Made by a program: the position numbers and the translations under genes. Source: an uncultured Verrucomicrobiae bacterium (GTDB lineage: Bacteria; Verrucomicrobiota; Verrucomicrobiia; Limisphaerales; AAA164-E04). From it: a stretch of DNA of 64,000 nucleotides. The DNA is taken from the NCBI GenBank assembly GCA_951813855.1, contig OX638380.1, forward strand, positions 3,364,876 to 3,428,875, written 5' to 3'. Shown here in pieces: positions 44,078 through 54,334 of the stretch. Below the pieces are notes generated by a model that was given only the letters and a program-made list of their open reading frames with translations, ran no database searches and had not been told where the DNA came from. Each line of letters begins with the position of its first letter. Position 1 is the stretch's first letter.

Positions 44078-47000
44078 TTAGTCGATGACTGCGCTGTCGC
44101 GGTCCAAAGAGATCAGGTTTTGGAACGTTTCGTTGTCCAGGTTGGCTAGCCAAGATTCGTCGCTGCCCACGATTTCGTCGGCCAGTTGTTTTTTTGAATT
44201 GATCAGCTCGTCGATACGCTCTTCGAGCGTGCCCATAGTCACCATCTTGTGAACGAACACCATTTTTTCCTGTCCGATTCGGTACGCCCGGTCAGTAGCT
44301 TGGTTTTCGACGGCCGGATTCCACCAGCGGTCGAAGTGGATGACGTGATTAGCCCGGGTCAGGGTGATGCCCGTGCCGCCGGCGCGCAGCGAGAGCAGAA
44401 AGATCGCCCGCTTCGTCTCCGGATCCTGGAATTCCTTCACCATGTGCTCGCGCCGGGAGATAGACGTGCCGCCGTGCAGGTAGTACACCGCTCCTCTGTA
44501 GCGGCGACGGAACAGCGCCTCCAGGGATTTGCCGAGTTCGGCGAATTGAGTGAACACCAGCACGCTTTCGTTCTCGGCTTCGATTTCATCCAGCATTTCG
44601 CAGACGCGGGACAGCTTGTGAGAGCGCGTTTCGGAGAACTCGCTTCCGTCTTGCAGAAATTGCGCGGGATGGTTGCAGATCTGTTTGAGGCGCATCAGAG
44701 CCGAAAGCATTAAACCCTGACGGGCGCTTTTCTCGGAGTCGGCGAGAGCTTCATTTATTTTGGACACGACCGCTTGATAGAGAGTGGCTTGCTCGGGTGT
44801 CAGATTGCAAAGTGAGTTTTGCTCCAGTTTGTCGGGTAAATCTCGAATGATCGCCTTATCGGTTTTCATACGCCGCAGAATGAAGGGCTGCACCATGCCT
44901 CGAAGTCGCCGTTTTGCGGCGCGGTCGTCGTGGCGCATGATCGGGATTTCCAAGTTTTTCCGGAAATCCGTCATGTTGCCGAGGTATCCGGGATTGATGA
45001 CGCTGAATAGCGACCAGAGGTCCATTAGCCGGTTTTCGACCGGGGTGCCGGTAAGCGCGATCCGGCGTCGAGCTTTAAAGTGTCGCACGGCTTTGGTGAC
45101 GGCGGCTTTGGGATTCTTGAGGTTTTGGCACTCGTCCACGACGATTCGATGCCAAGGGATGCCGCGCAGAAGAGCTTCGTCCTTTCGGGCGACGCCGAAC
45201 GAGACAATGACTAAGTCGGCGTTTTGGATGGTTTCTTTGAACGGTTCGGTTTCTTTCGGGCGATCCGGGCCATGGTGGATCCGAGCCGAAAGTTGGGGCG
45301 TGAAACGGGTCGCCTCGTGTTTCCAGTTTCCTAGTACCGAGGTCGGAGCCAATAGCAGGGTAGGTCCGGATTTCGGGTTTTTGAGTTTGTCGTCCAGGAT
45401 GGCCGCGAGAATTTGGATCGTCTTCCCCAAACCCATATCGTCGGCTAGGCACGCGCCGAGGCCGAGGCGTTCCAAGTAGGATATCCAAGAGAAACCCCGG
45501 ATTTGGTATTCCCGCAGTTGGCCGGCGAAGCCGTCCGGCTGATCGAGTACTTCCAGCGAATCCGAATTGCGTAGCCCGTCGAGCATGCTGCGAAGTTCGC
45601 CTTCGTAATCGACTTCTATGCCGCTGGAGGCGGGGTCGGCTTCTGCCCTCAACAAATCCGCCACGGTCATGGTTTGCGTTTCTCCGGCTGACTGCCAAAA
45701 CTCCTCGAGTCGGGCTAGTTCGTCGGATTGCAATTCCATCCATTCTCCGCGGACCTCCACCAAACCTTCCTTGGCTTGGACGAGCCGTTGCCATTCCTCG
45801 GGCGTGACGGGTTTGCCGTCGAAAATGACTTGGGCATTGAATTCGACCACGGAGTCGAATCCGAATAGGCCGGACGATTCCGTTCCTTGCGAGCCGTCTG
45901 CTCGGCTGTTGCTTGCGGTAAGTTTTACTCGTAGCCGACGTTGGCCGGTGATCGTCCACCAAGCGGGGACGATGACGCGGAATCCGGCTCCTTGCAAAAC
46001 CGGAGCTTGGTTCCGAAGGAACTCCAGAGCTTCTTCTCGCCCGAGCACGACCTCGGAAGGGGCCGTGCTATTCATCCCGGTCCATAGTTTATTGTAGATT
46101 CGCGCTGCCTGACCGAGTTGGAGCAGTACTTCTCGGATACTGCGTGGTGAAGGTTCTTCAGACAGGCGGGATTGCCAATAGTCGGCGAGCGGAATGAGTA
46201 AGGAAGGATCGTTTCGCGAAGAGAGCAGCCATTCCAGCCGCCATATTTCCGGCGATTCTCGATTCGCTTCCGCCAAGCGAAAGCAGATACGCTCGTCCGA
46301 TTCGGATGCCGATCGTTGAATCCGGTTGCGCCATCGAAACCACTGGTCCCAAGTTTTTTCGTTGAGCGAGTCTGATTCGGGTAGGCTGTACGATGACGGT
46401 TCTTGGCTTGTCCCGATCGCGGAGGCGATGACGGTATTTTCAATTCGTTTAGCGATGGCTTTCGTCATCTTGGACGATATCACCAGGCGCTGGAGATTCA
46501 CTGCGAGGAAGTGACGGATAATCGCTTCCGGATCGTGAAGCGACGGCTTGCCGTTCACGTCGGCTGGATCGTCATGCCACATGGCGCGGCAGACGCCCGG
46601 AATCGCCCGAGAATAAGTGGCGACAAGGTCGTCCTCGACATGACGCGCGAGTTCCCAGCCGGCTTCGAATTGAAAGGCAGATTTGCCGGATCGTTTGATT
46701 CGCCCTTTTTTCGGAACTTCCCGTGCCTGGATCGAGGGTAGATATTCGTGACGGCGGACCGCCAGCACGAGGCGATGCAACAGGTTTTGCCAGAACTCGA
46801 AGTCTTGAGCGATGCGGACAGCTTCGGTTGTCTCCGTCGTGCTGCGGGGGGCGAGAAGGGGTAGCGGATTCGCGCATTCGAACGTATCCACGCGCCAAGC
46901 TGTCCACCCCGTAGATTCGTTGGTTTCATCCTCGAGGTCGGCCTGCAGTTCAAGCGAGGGGGTGGGGCGAGTCCCGTCTCCGGGCAGCACAATCCAAGTT

Positions 47001-47425
47001 TCGATATTCTGCTTGGCGTCCGGAATTTCGATCGCAAGCAGCGGCCAGAATGTTTGCAGCAGGCTGCCGAGTTCCGGTCGGCGAAGTTGATAAGGATGTT
47101 GTCCTTTACGCGGCCGCTTCGTCTTGCTGACTATTTCCGCCCAGATTCGTAATTGCCCACCCGTTTCCTCGGGAATCCAACTGGCATGCAGAGCGCATGG
47201 AGGTAAGGCCGGGGAAGGTGACTTGTCCGCAGGTTTTCGTGACTTGGGTTGGGGATAAGATTGAGTTGAAACAGTTTGGGTATCTGCCGGATCGGTGATT
47301 GACGGGGCCGGCGGTACGGCTGCCGCTCGACGACGGTGAGGAGTAAGCTTTGGGGTGCTGCTCCGTTTCGCTGACGACCGAGCGGTCTTGTCTGCAGTGC
47401 GAGGGGAGGCCTTTGCTTTTGCCAT
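44078..47425 (-). CDS. SNF2-family (HepA-like) DEAD/DEAH-box helicase
   Basis: 1115-residue ATP-dependent DNA translocase. An N-terminal disordered Lys/Ser/Pro-rich stretch (1-80) precedes a family-specific region. The ATPase core has Walker A DDMGLGKTIQILAAIL (about 665), the Walker B-type VDECQNLKN, motif III LTGTPVENRLMDLWSLF, and the C-terminal lobe LSLRAGGTGITLTRANHVIH with DRAYRIGQE. No nuclease or methylase motif is seen. With the SWIM gene immediately downstream it forms a known bacterial gene pair. It is bracketed by the duplicated kdsA-galE blocks, so it may have been mobilised or can be lost by recombination. Confidence 0.92.
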   Translation of the reverse strand: MAKAKASPRTADKTARSSAKRSSTPKLTPHRRRAAAVPPAPSITDPADTQTVSTQSYPQPKSRKPADKSPSPALPPCALHASWIPEETGGQLRIWAEIVSKTKRPRKGQHPYQLRRPELGSLLQTFWPLLAIEIPDAKQNIETWIVLPGDGTRPTPSLELQADLEDETNESTGWTAWRVDTFECANPLPLLAPRSTTETTEAVRIAQDFEFWQNLLHRLVLAVRRHEYLPSIQAREVPKKGRIKRSGKSAFQFEAGWELARHVEDDLVATYSRAIPGVCRAMWHDDPADVNGKPSLHDPEAIIRHFLAVNLQRLVISSKMTKAIAKRIENTVIASAIGTSQEPSSYSLPESDSLNEKTWDQWFRWRNRIQRSASESDERICFRLAEANRESPEIWRLEWLLSSRNDPSLLIPLADYWQSRLSEEPSPRSIREVLLQLGQAARIYNKLWTGMNSTAPSEVVLGREEALEFLRNQAPVLQGAGFRVIVPAWWTITGQRRLRVKLTASNSRADGSQGTESSGLFGFDSVVEFNAQVIFDGKPVTPEEWQRLVQAKEGLVEVRGEWMELQSDELARLEEFWQSAGETQTMTVADLLRAEADPASSGIEVDYEGELRSMLDGLRNSDSLEVLDQPDGFAGQLREYQIRGFSWISYLERLGLGACLADDMGLGKTIQILAAILDDKLKNPKSGPTLLLAPTSVLGNWKHEATRFTPQLSARIHHGPDRPKETEPFKETIQNADLVIVSFGVARKDEALLRGIPWHRIVVDECQNLKNPKAAVTKAVRHFKARRRIALTGTPVENRLMDLWSLFSVINPGYLGNMTDFRKNLEIPIMRHDDRAAKRRLRGMVQPFILRRMKTDKAIIRDLPDKLEQNSLCNLTPEQATLYQAVVSKINEALADSEKSARQGLMLSALMRLKQICNHPAQFLQDGSEFSETRSHKLSRVCEMLDEIEAENESVLVFTQFAELGKSLEALFRRRYRGAVYYLHGGTSISRREHMVKEFQDPETKRAIFLLSLRAGGTGITLTRANHVIHFDRWWNPAVENQATDRAYRIGQEKMVFVHKMVTMGTLEERIDELINSKKQLADEIVGSDESWLANLDNETFQNLISLDRDSAVID

Positions 47426-47994
47426 TAGCGGTGTTTTCTTGAGATCTTCTTACGTAATCCTAATACCCAACTACTTTCGCAGAGCAACAGCTTGGCCGGC
47501 GAAGGCCGCTTGCTACGGTTATCATTCGGAATTTGCCAATGAAATTGGACGGCTCAGCCGGGAAGTTTAGCGGTTCAGGGATGATGATCAAGCAGTTTTA
47601 GTCGTCGAGAACAAACACCGATTTTATGAAGTGCGAATCTCTACCTATTACGTAATAGCTTACCCCCTCGAACCGTAATTTTGAATTGGGGGAATGAATT
47701 CGCGGATCTTTCTAACTCTTCTCCGTTTTTGATTGCACCGTAGTTTAGCTTACCACCCAGATACCGTCGCTGCGGAGAACACGATTATTGGTCGTGATTT
47801 CTCTTGATTAGTCAGATTCGGAATCTGAGGGCGTCTCAACCGGGTTCGGCAACCTGATCGGCTAGGTCGATTTCGAGGACTTGGAAGAAATCGTAGTCTT
47901 GGGCCTCCGTGGTTTGCAGAGAGTTGGATAGCCGACTCCACTTCTGAGCTTTGACCAGAGCGAAAGCAATCGGACACTTTGACTATAATCTAGT
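47426..47994. other. Intergenic region upstream of the SNF2 gene
   Basis: About 570 bases. No credible gene; frames are short and broken. It separates the helicase gene from the IS66 remnant. I saw no clear promoter. Confidence 0.4.
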
Positions 47995-48540
47995 CATACG
48001 CAGTCCCCGATCGGATGCGTGGTTCGCCAAACCGATAGTGAAGTTTTGAGCAAAACGTAAGACCTCCGTTTCGTATTGCTGGAACCGCTCGAGAACCTTG
48101 TGGGCATCGGATTTGGTGATGGGTCTCGTTGACCTTGACTGCGCTACGGGAGTTCGGGCAATTCATTGAGGTCTTGGACGACGATAGTTCGGTATCGCTT
48201 GCGGTAGGCATGAAATTGAGTGTCGGGCAGAGATTTGGTCTGGCTCTCCTTGACTTGGTGACCGAGGAGGGGGCGCAGTTTTCATCTGAAGCGCCCAAGA
48301 GAAATGGTTGGATTCGATAATGAGGGTCAGTTCCCTCAACAGCTGGGTGACGCAGAGTTGAGACTCGCATGATCGTCGCTCAGACAGAACGTCCAACAGT
48401 CTTGAATCGGTACGTCCGTGAATCGGGGTCGGCCATACGCCCAATGATCGATTCGTTGATAGCTTGTCGTCGGATTCCATTGAGCCTGTGCCGGGTGAGT
48501 TCGCCGCTTTGATTCAGGGATTGAAAGATCCATATCCCGA
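47995..48540 (-). pseudogene. Decayed IS66-family transposase fragment
   Basis: Minus-strand frames, broken by several shifts and stops, carry recognisable IS66 catalytic-domain pieces in the correct order: PRFTDVPIQDCWTF (second-Asp region), then TQLLRELTLIIESNHFSWA (like the family's NAHHLRELTFLIE), then HKVLERFQQYETEVLRFAQN followed by NHASDRGLRM (like NNQAERDLRM). It belongs to a different IS66 subgroup from the intact element at 19356. The ends of the element could not be found. Confidence 0.65.
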
Positions 48541-48772
48541 CCGTTCCTACGCCTATCCCAAAACTATGGCCGGTCGGCACCTGAGTAACATCGATCGGGT
48601 CGAAATCGCCTTCAAGTAGGATGACCCTGGATCCCTTGTCGACCGTTGAATCTCCCACTTTGCCAAACGACTGATCAGTTATTTCGCTTGGGGTAACTGC
48701 TTAGGTACTTGGCCTCCCATTTTCCAGTGAAAACGATAGTTTTCATCTGCGAGCGTCGCGAATTAGCGGTTT

Positions 48773-49594
48773 TCAGCCGATGATTTTTCTGATGGAGATC
48801 AGTTGGCGTAGCAACGAGGGCAGCTCTTTGAGAAAGATCATATTGGGGCCGTCGCTAAGAGCTTGGTCCGGATCGGGATGAGTTTCGATGAAGACGCCGT
48901 TGGCACCTGCTGCGATGGCTGCCTTGGCCAACACAGAGGCGTATTCTCTTTGTCCGCTTGATCGGTCGCCGCCGGCACCTGGTAATTGAACCGAGTGGGT
49001 AGCGTCGAAAACTACCGGACAGCCGTTTTCCTGCATGATCGGAATGGAGCGCAGGTCGGCGACTAAATTGTTGTATCCGAACGTGGTCCCTCGTTCCGTT
49101 AACAGGATTTGGCGATTACCGAAATCGTGCAGCTTTTGCACTACGTTCTTCATTTCTTTGGGGGAAGCGAACGTTCCTTTTTTCACGTTCACGATTTTTC
49201 GGGTGGCCGCTGCCACCTGAAGCAAATCGGTTTGCCGGGAGAGGTTGGCAGGGATTTGAATGACGTCGATCAAGGACTCGACCTGTTGGGCTTCTTCGAC
49301 CTGATGAATGTCCGTGAGCAGAGGGAGGCCGTGTTTTTCCTTCACTTTTTCCATGATGGCCAACCCGGCTTCCAGCCCCGGCCCGCGAAAGGAGCGAGCC
49401 GAACTGCGATTGGCCTTATCGAAGCTGGCTTTGAAAATATACCGGATATCGAGGTCGTCGCACACCTTGGCCAAATAGCCCGATATTTCGAGGCAAAGCG
49501 CTTCGTTTTCGATCACGCAAGGACCGGCGATTAGAAAGAAACGGGATCCGTCGCTTATTTCCTTCCAGAGATTGGGATGGGGATGCGTAGCCAT
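48773..49594 (-). CDS. kdsA: 3-deoxy-8-phosphooctulonate (Kdo-8-P) synthase, copy B
   Basis: Second copy of the Kdo-8-P synthase gene, 273 residues, full length with the same GPCVIEN, KASFDKANRSS and TERGTTFGY segments. It differs from copy A at few residues (for example QVAAATRK for QAAAATRK), while silent differences are scattered, which shows purifying selection on both copies. It is followed upstream by the intact galE copy. Two kdsA genes in one genome are unusual and could raise Kdo supply or buffer loss of one copy. Confidence 0.95.
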   Translation of the reverse strand: MATHPHPNLWKEISDGSRFFLIAGPCVIENEALCLEISGYLAKVCDDLDIRYIFKASFDKANRSSARSFRGPGLEAGLAIMEKVKEKHGLPLLTDIHQVEEAQQVESLIDVIQIPANLSRQTDLLQVAAATRKIVNVKKGTFASPKEMKNVVQKLHDFGNRQILLTERGTTFGYNNLVADLRSIPIMQENGCPVVFDATHSVQLPGAGGDRSSGQREYASVLAKAAIAAGANGVFIETHPDPDQALSDGPNMIFLKELPSLLRQLISIRKIIG

Positions 49595-51121
49595 GGACTA
49601 ATCGGCGTAAAATGAATCATGGGTTGAATCGTATAACTTGCCTGACGCTTCGGGGAACGGAATGCGTCGGGGTGATCGATCGGGACGGATAACCGGACCT
49701 GAATGGCGTTGCAGTTCGTGTATCGATTTTCGACAATGCGGCTTGGTCCAAGATTAGGGGCGGTCGTCGTAACCCTTGGGGTGGTTCTTATGCCATAACC
49801 AAGCGGTTTCGACGATGCGTTCGATTTCGGTAAAGGCCGGCTGCCAGTTCCGGTCGGCGAGAGCGGCAGAGGGGGCGGCAACCAGTTCGGGTGGATCCCC
49901 TGGTCTGCGGGGGCGTTTTCGGGAAGCGATTATTGTGCCCGTGACCGTTTCGCATGCCGCCAGTATTTCCAAAACGGAATGCCCCTTTCCGGTTCCCAGG
50001 TTGTGGACGCCTTCCAAGTCGGACAGTCCTGCCAGCACATGGGAACTGGCCAAATCCTTCACGTGGATGTAATCGCGAACGCAGGTGCCGTCCAGAGTGG
50101 GGTAATCGGTTCCGTAGATTTCGCAACGGTCGCTTTGCCCCAGCACCACTTTCAACAGATTGGGAATCAAATGAGTTTCCGGCTGATGGTCTTCGCCGTA
50201 GCGGTCGGTGGCTCCACAGGCGTTGAAGTAGCGGAACGAGACAAAATGAAGACCATGAACCTCCCGGTACCATCGGAGGATTCTCTCGAACAGAAGCTTG
50301 GATTCGCCGTAAGGGTTGATCGGATTTAAGGGAGCCGATTCGGTGATGGGCAGCTGGTCGGGGATTCCGTAAACGGAGCAGGTAGAACTGAATACGATTT
50401 TCCGGACTCCGGAACGAACGCAGGCTTCCAACAGATTCAGACCGTTGGCGACATTGTTTTCGAAATAACGCCCCGGACGTTCCATGGATTCGTTAACCAG
50501 CGCCGATGCCGCGAAATGGGTTACGATCTCCGGTTTTTCCTGGCGGAGAATGCTTTCGATTCGTTCCGCTTGGCTGAGACAAGCCTTGATGAATTGTGCG
50601 TCGGGATGGACGGCCGCCCGATGACCTTTGCTCAGATTATCGATTACAGTGACCTGATGGCCTTGTTCGGCCCATTCCTGTACGCAGGCGGAACCGATAT
50701 AACCGGCTCCGCCGGTAACCAGTACCTTCATGAGAGTCGGTTCAGTCTACCGACAGGGAAGGAAACCGCCTGTCGGAACGGCTGATGGGGCAGGGCTTGA
50801 TTCACGGATTTGATTGAGAGTCTACTGATTGGGCTGATTATCTGGGAATTTGCCAAACTCTGGCCGGAACGCAAGTTATGCCGGTCGGTATTATTTTGCA
50901 ACCAGGCAGAATGGCCGGGGAGGATCGAATGCCAAGGGGTGATTGGTCGGCAACGTAAGGTTCGTCTCTATTCGGGGACGAACAGATTATTGATGAAGGG
51001 GCAGCTGCCCATCCTTCCTCCCATCAGTCGGTTGCTCTATAGCATGGATCTTTTTTCCCAACAGTTCTCGGCTTAGTTTGTCGCAGGGAGCTTGCGTCCC
51101 ATTTGGGGCCTCCGGGAATCG
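48779..51121. repeat. Direct segmental duplication, copy B (kdsA-galE)
   Basis: Counterpart of 40747-43089 in direct orientation. In this copy both genes are intact. Its right edge (51121) lies about 115 bases from a decayed IS256-type transposase and its left edge about 240 bases from a decayed IS66 fragment, so insertion sequences may have taken part in making the duplication. Confidence 0.9.
49754..50731 (-). CDS. galE: UDP-glucose 4-epimerase, copy B (intact)
   Basis: 325-residue extended short-chain dehydrogenase that interconverts UDP-glucose and UDP-galactose. Features: NAD-binding [14 protein letters not shown] at the N-terminus (7-20), SSTCSVYG (about 118) with the active-site Ser, and YGESKLLFE with the catalytic Tyr-x3-Lys (about 143). 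It is upstream of kdsA on the same strand with 159 bases between, the same arrangement as in copy A. It also supplies the correct reading frame against which copy A is seen to be broken. Confidence 0.95.
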   Translation of the reverse strand: MKVLVTGGAGYIGSACVQEWAEQGHQVTVIDNLSKGHRAAVHPDAQFIKACLSQAERIESILRQEKPEIVTHFAASALVNESMERPGRYFENNVANGLNLLEACVRSGVRKIVFSSTCSVYGIPDQLPITESAPLNPINPYGESKLLFERILRWYREVHGLHFVSFRYFNACGATDRYGEDHQPETHLIPNLLKVVLGQSDRCEIYGTDYPTLDGTCVRDYIHVKDLASSHVLAGLSDLEGVHNLGTGKGHSVLEILAACETVTGTIIASRKRPRRPGDPPELVAAPSAALADRNWQPAFTEIERIVETAWLWHKNHPKGYDDRP

Positions 51122-51236
51122 AAAGATTTTGAGTGATCGGTCTTCTCCATGGACTTTCGGCAGATTGGGATCATCGCCCAACCATGGAAGAAATATTGGA
51201 GCTGAACGATCCGAACCAACCGAGACCAGATCCCCC
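50732..51236. other. Region between galE copy B and IS256 remnant
   Basis: About 500 bases; the first 390 are the duplicated upstream region of galE. The remainder is the junction between the duplication edge and transposase-like sequence. No gene. Confidence 0.4.
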
Positions 51237-51972
51237 GAGTTAGAGGGTGAATCGCATCTGCTCCGGGAAATGATACGCCAATAGGCGCAACAGATCATGG
51301 AAGAGGAAGTCGCAGCCTTGATCGGGTCGGCGTCAGGCGAAAAAAATCCCGAACGCACCACGTGGCGCCACGGCTATCGAGCTTGAGCTTGGAAGACGCG
51401 GGCCGGTGAAGTGGAGTTGCCGATCTTCAAATTGCGCCACGACAGTTACTTTCCCTCTTTTCTGAACTCGAGCCGGCTTTCGGAAGCCGCGTTGACTTTG
51501 GTCATACAAGAAGCCTGCGTGCCTGGGTTCTCGACGCGCAACGTCGATCGCCTGGTGCAAGCCATGGGTGTGAGCGGTGTCAAGCGCAGGGAAGTTTCCC
51601 GCCAGTGCCAAGAACTCGATACTCGAGTGGGATCGTTCCTGGACAGACCGCTTGAAGGCCAGTGGCCGTTTCTTTGGTTGGATGCCACTTACGTCACGGT
51701 TCGGGAAATCGGTCGTATCGTCTCGGTGGCCGTTACTCTGGCGCTGGGCGTCAACGACCAAGGCCGACGCGAGGTGCTGGGACTCGAAATCAGCTGCAGC
51801 GAAGCGGATACGTTCGGTACCGATTTCTTCCGGAAACTGCTGCGGCGTGGACAGGGCCCTGTTGATCGAGCAGAACGACGAATGGGCCGTGGCTCGAAGT
51901 TATCTGAACCTCGTGGATCTGGCTCGGGTTTGCGACGCCGACAAGACCGACTCGGGGCCGGATCGCCAGTGA
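51237..51972 (+). pseudogene. Decayed IS256-family (mutator) transposase, remnant 1
   Basis: The frame carries LLREMIRQ, a TAG (51282), then IMEEEVAALIG, a TGA (51384), then VELPIFKLRHDSYFPSFL and the catalytic LWLDATYVTVRE with GRREVLGLEI. After FFRKLLRRG (about 51850) it jumps, with a shift of frame, to the family's C-terminal LIEQNDEWAVARSYL, so the middle of the catalytic domain has been deleted. It is inactive. It lies next to the right edge of duplication copy B and 115 bases before a second IS256 pseudogene. Confidence 0.75.
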
Positions 51973-52087
51973 ACCGACCGTCCGCGAAACCGGTAATCGC
52001 TCCCAGATTCGACTTGCCGTCATCCCGGGGCACGATCAGAGTCTCGGCGTTTCGTTGTAGAACCAAAATCTTCGAAACCACCCCGAA

Positions 52088-53308
52088 ATGACGACCGACT
52101 CCCTACCGGCTTGGCTAACGCAAGTCAAGCTGACGACGGGCAATTTCCTTCGGGAACTGATGAGTTGCACGTTGAATTGGATCATGGAAGAGGAAGTGGC
52201 CACTCTCATCGGCGCGCGGCCTCATCAGCGCCGTTCCCAACGATCCAATCAACGCAACGGCTATCGGAAACGGGGCTGGAAAACTTGTGTCGGCTGCCTC
52301 GAATTGCTGATTCCCAAGCCCCGGAAAGGCAGCTACTTTCCCCAGTTTCTGACACGGCGCTGTCTCGTCGAAGAGACCTTGCTCGGCGTCGTTCGGGAGG
52401 CTTGGGTGCAGGGCGTTTCCATTCGAAGCATGAAGCGACTCGCCGGGGCACTGGGCACGACGAACCTCTCTCGCAGCCAAGTGTCTCGAATCTGCCGGGA
52501 ACTCGATCAACGGGTTCAAGAGTTTCGCAAACGCCCGATCAAGGGTGACTAGATGTTCCACTGGCTCGACGCCACCGATTTGAAAGTCTGCCTCGACGGA
52601 CAAGTCCGGTCAGTCACCATCTTGGTCGTCCTAGGAGTCGATTCGGAAGGACGCCGCGAGGTGTTGGGGTTGGAGGTCGTTTCCAGCGAATCCCGGCAAA
52701 GCAGTTCCGAGTTCCTCTGATCGTTGCCGAACCGCGGTTTGAAACCAGTCCGGCTGATCATCTCCGACGAACACGAAGGCCTCAAGGCCGCGGTCGCCGC
52801 AGTGATGCCTTCGCGGCGACAACGTTGCCGAGTGCATTTCATGCGGAATTTGCTGGCGTATTTCCCCCGGAGCGATCAAGCCCGAGTCGCCGAACGGGGC
52901 CGATCCGCTTTCCGAACGGACGAGCCCGAAACCGCTCGGGAATCGTCTGGAACCCCGGCGAATCCCGCCCCCTCCGAGGCGAATCAACCGAGCGAAATTC
53001 CTTGCCGTTGGCAACAGGTGGCCGCTCAATATCCCCAGGTCTCGGAAACGATGATCCAAGCCCCAAACGATGTCTTGGCGTATCAGCAATTTCCCCTTGA
53101 TTGGCAAAATCAACTTCACAGAACCAATCCGATCGAACGACTCAATCGGGAAATCAAACGGCGCACGGATGCCGTAGGCGTCTTTCCTGACGTCGACTCG
53201 ATCCTTCGCCTCGTAGGCACCTTGCTCCGGCAGCAAACCCGCCAGTGGCAGAACGAGAAAAACTATTTGGATCCCGGGGCAATCCGACAAATCGTCGCCG
53301 GCGCTTGA
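52088..53308 (+). pseudogene. IS256-family transposase, remnant 2, with two in-frame stops
   Basis: One continuous reading frame of about 407 codons with no frameshift, interrupted only by TAG at 52550-52552 and TGA at 52718-52720. Family features run through: IMEEEVATLIGARPHQR, NGYRKRGWKT, MFHWLDATDLKVCL, GRREVLGLEVV, LIISDEHEGLKAAV, HFMRNLLAYFP, and TNPIERLNREIKRRTDAVG near the end. The TGA stands where the family has Arg, and the TAG is one C-to-T change from a Gln codon, so simple transitions explain both. Element ends were not identified. Confidence 0.8.
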
Positions 53309-54334
53309 CCGTTCGCCGCTAACGGGGAGTGGCCCCGTCAATCAGAGAGGCGCCGAGATTGCCCCGCACTCTAGGGTTCCTTTCTTTGGGAGGCGTGTTT
53401 CCAAGTAACGTCAAGGGACGCGTGGCGGAATTGATCACCACCACGCACCAAAGTGTCTCCTCTCGGACATTATACGATCGGGAGTTGGTTTGTCCCGCCA
53501 GATCGCAGGCGAAGAGCCCCAGAATAGCTCTCCTGATCTCTTCCGAGTCCCTTGCTTGACTTCCCAGTAAACGCGGGACCAAGGGCCGTAGGCGAGCCCC
53601 GGACGAAACAAGTGCTGCGATCGCAAGTCGTCACGGGTGACACCCGCATATCGTGTTTCGGTCTACCGAAAAAAAGTCTAGTCATTAGTCCAGAATTCGA
53701 CAGAATGCCACGAAATCCCGACACGAGTGGGGTGGCAATCGTGGTGATCCAGATTCTGCCGAGGAGCCCGAACCGAGCTGCTCTGCCAAAGGGTCAGTTA
53801 CACCACTACTTGGGACTCAATCGATGAGTTCCAAGTAGAGTCTCACGTATGGTGATTGGCGATGAATATCTTCATTCCGGTGTTGGAAAGATGAGCGAAG
53901 AATCTTGAAAAAATGCCTTTTGAATGTCATTGACAAGAATTGGATTATCGATAAGCATCCGTTTGGAGGTCGCACTTTTTTCGAAGAAAGCTTGAAAAGT
54001 GAGTGGAGTCTGATAATGCACCAAATCATTGACAGAAACGGTCGGGCCGAAGCACTGACGGCTCGGTGCATCACGATTGGAGCGCGGTTGGTTGCTCAAA
54101 GGCAGAGGAAATGGAGATTGATAGATTCGCCTTTCGTGAAGAACATGACGCCGAGTGCGAGTGGATACCTAGCAGCTTTGCCAACCCAGATCCCCGAATA
54201 TTACGTTCTTGAAATCAATTCGGTCGGTGAGTCCACTCGTGGGGAAATCACGATGATGAATTATCCAGACTGTTATGCTGTCTGACGGCCGATCCGCCAT
54301 ATTCTCAGAAGGAAGTAGTTCAAACCTCTAATTA
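53309..54334. other. Gene-poor region between IS256 remnant and ISNCY-type element
   Basis: About 1 kb. The best frame (53905-54285, plus, 126 codons from a TTG) has no recognisable motif and no ribosome site, so I do not call it. A stretch at 53765-53815 resembles part of a tRNA-Gln complement but does not fold into a full cloverleaf. Likely scar DNA from past insertions. Confidence 0.4.

Noticed and set aside
40747..51121. Composite transposon formed by the two direct repeats
   Set aside because: The repeats contain kdsA and galE, not transposases, and have no terminal inverted repeats; plain segmental duplication fits better.
53765..53815. tRNA-like stretch (complement resembling tRNA-Gln, tggtgtaactga and ggttcggg)
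   Set aside because: No acceptor stem pairs, the T arm does not close and there is no complete cloverleaf; at most a tRNA fragment.
53905..54285. 126-codon frame between IS256 remnant and ISNCY element
   Set aside because: TTG start without ribosome site and no recognisable motif; surrounded by broken DNA.
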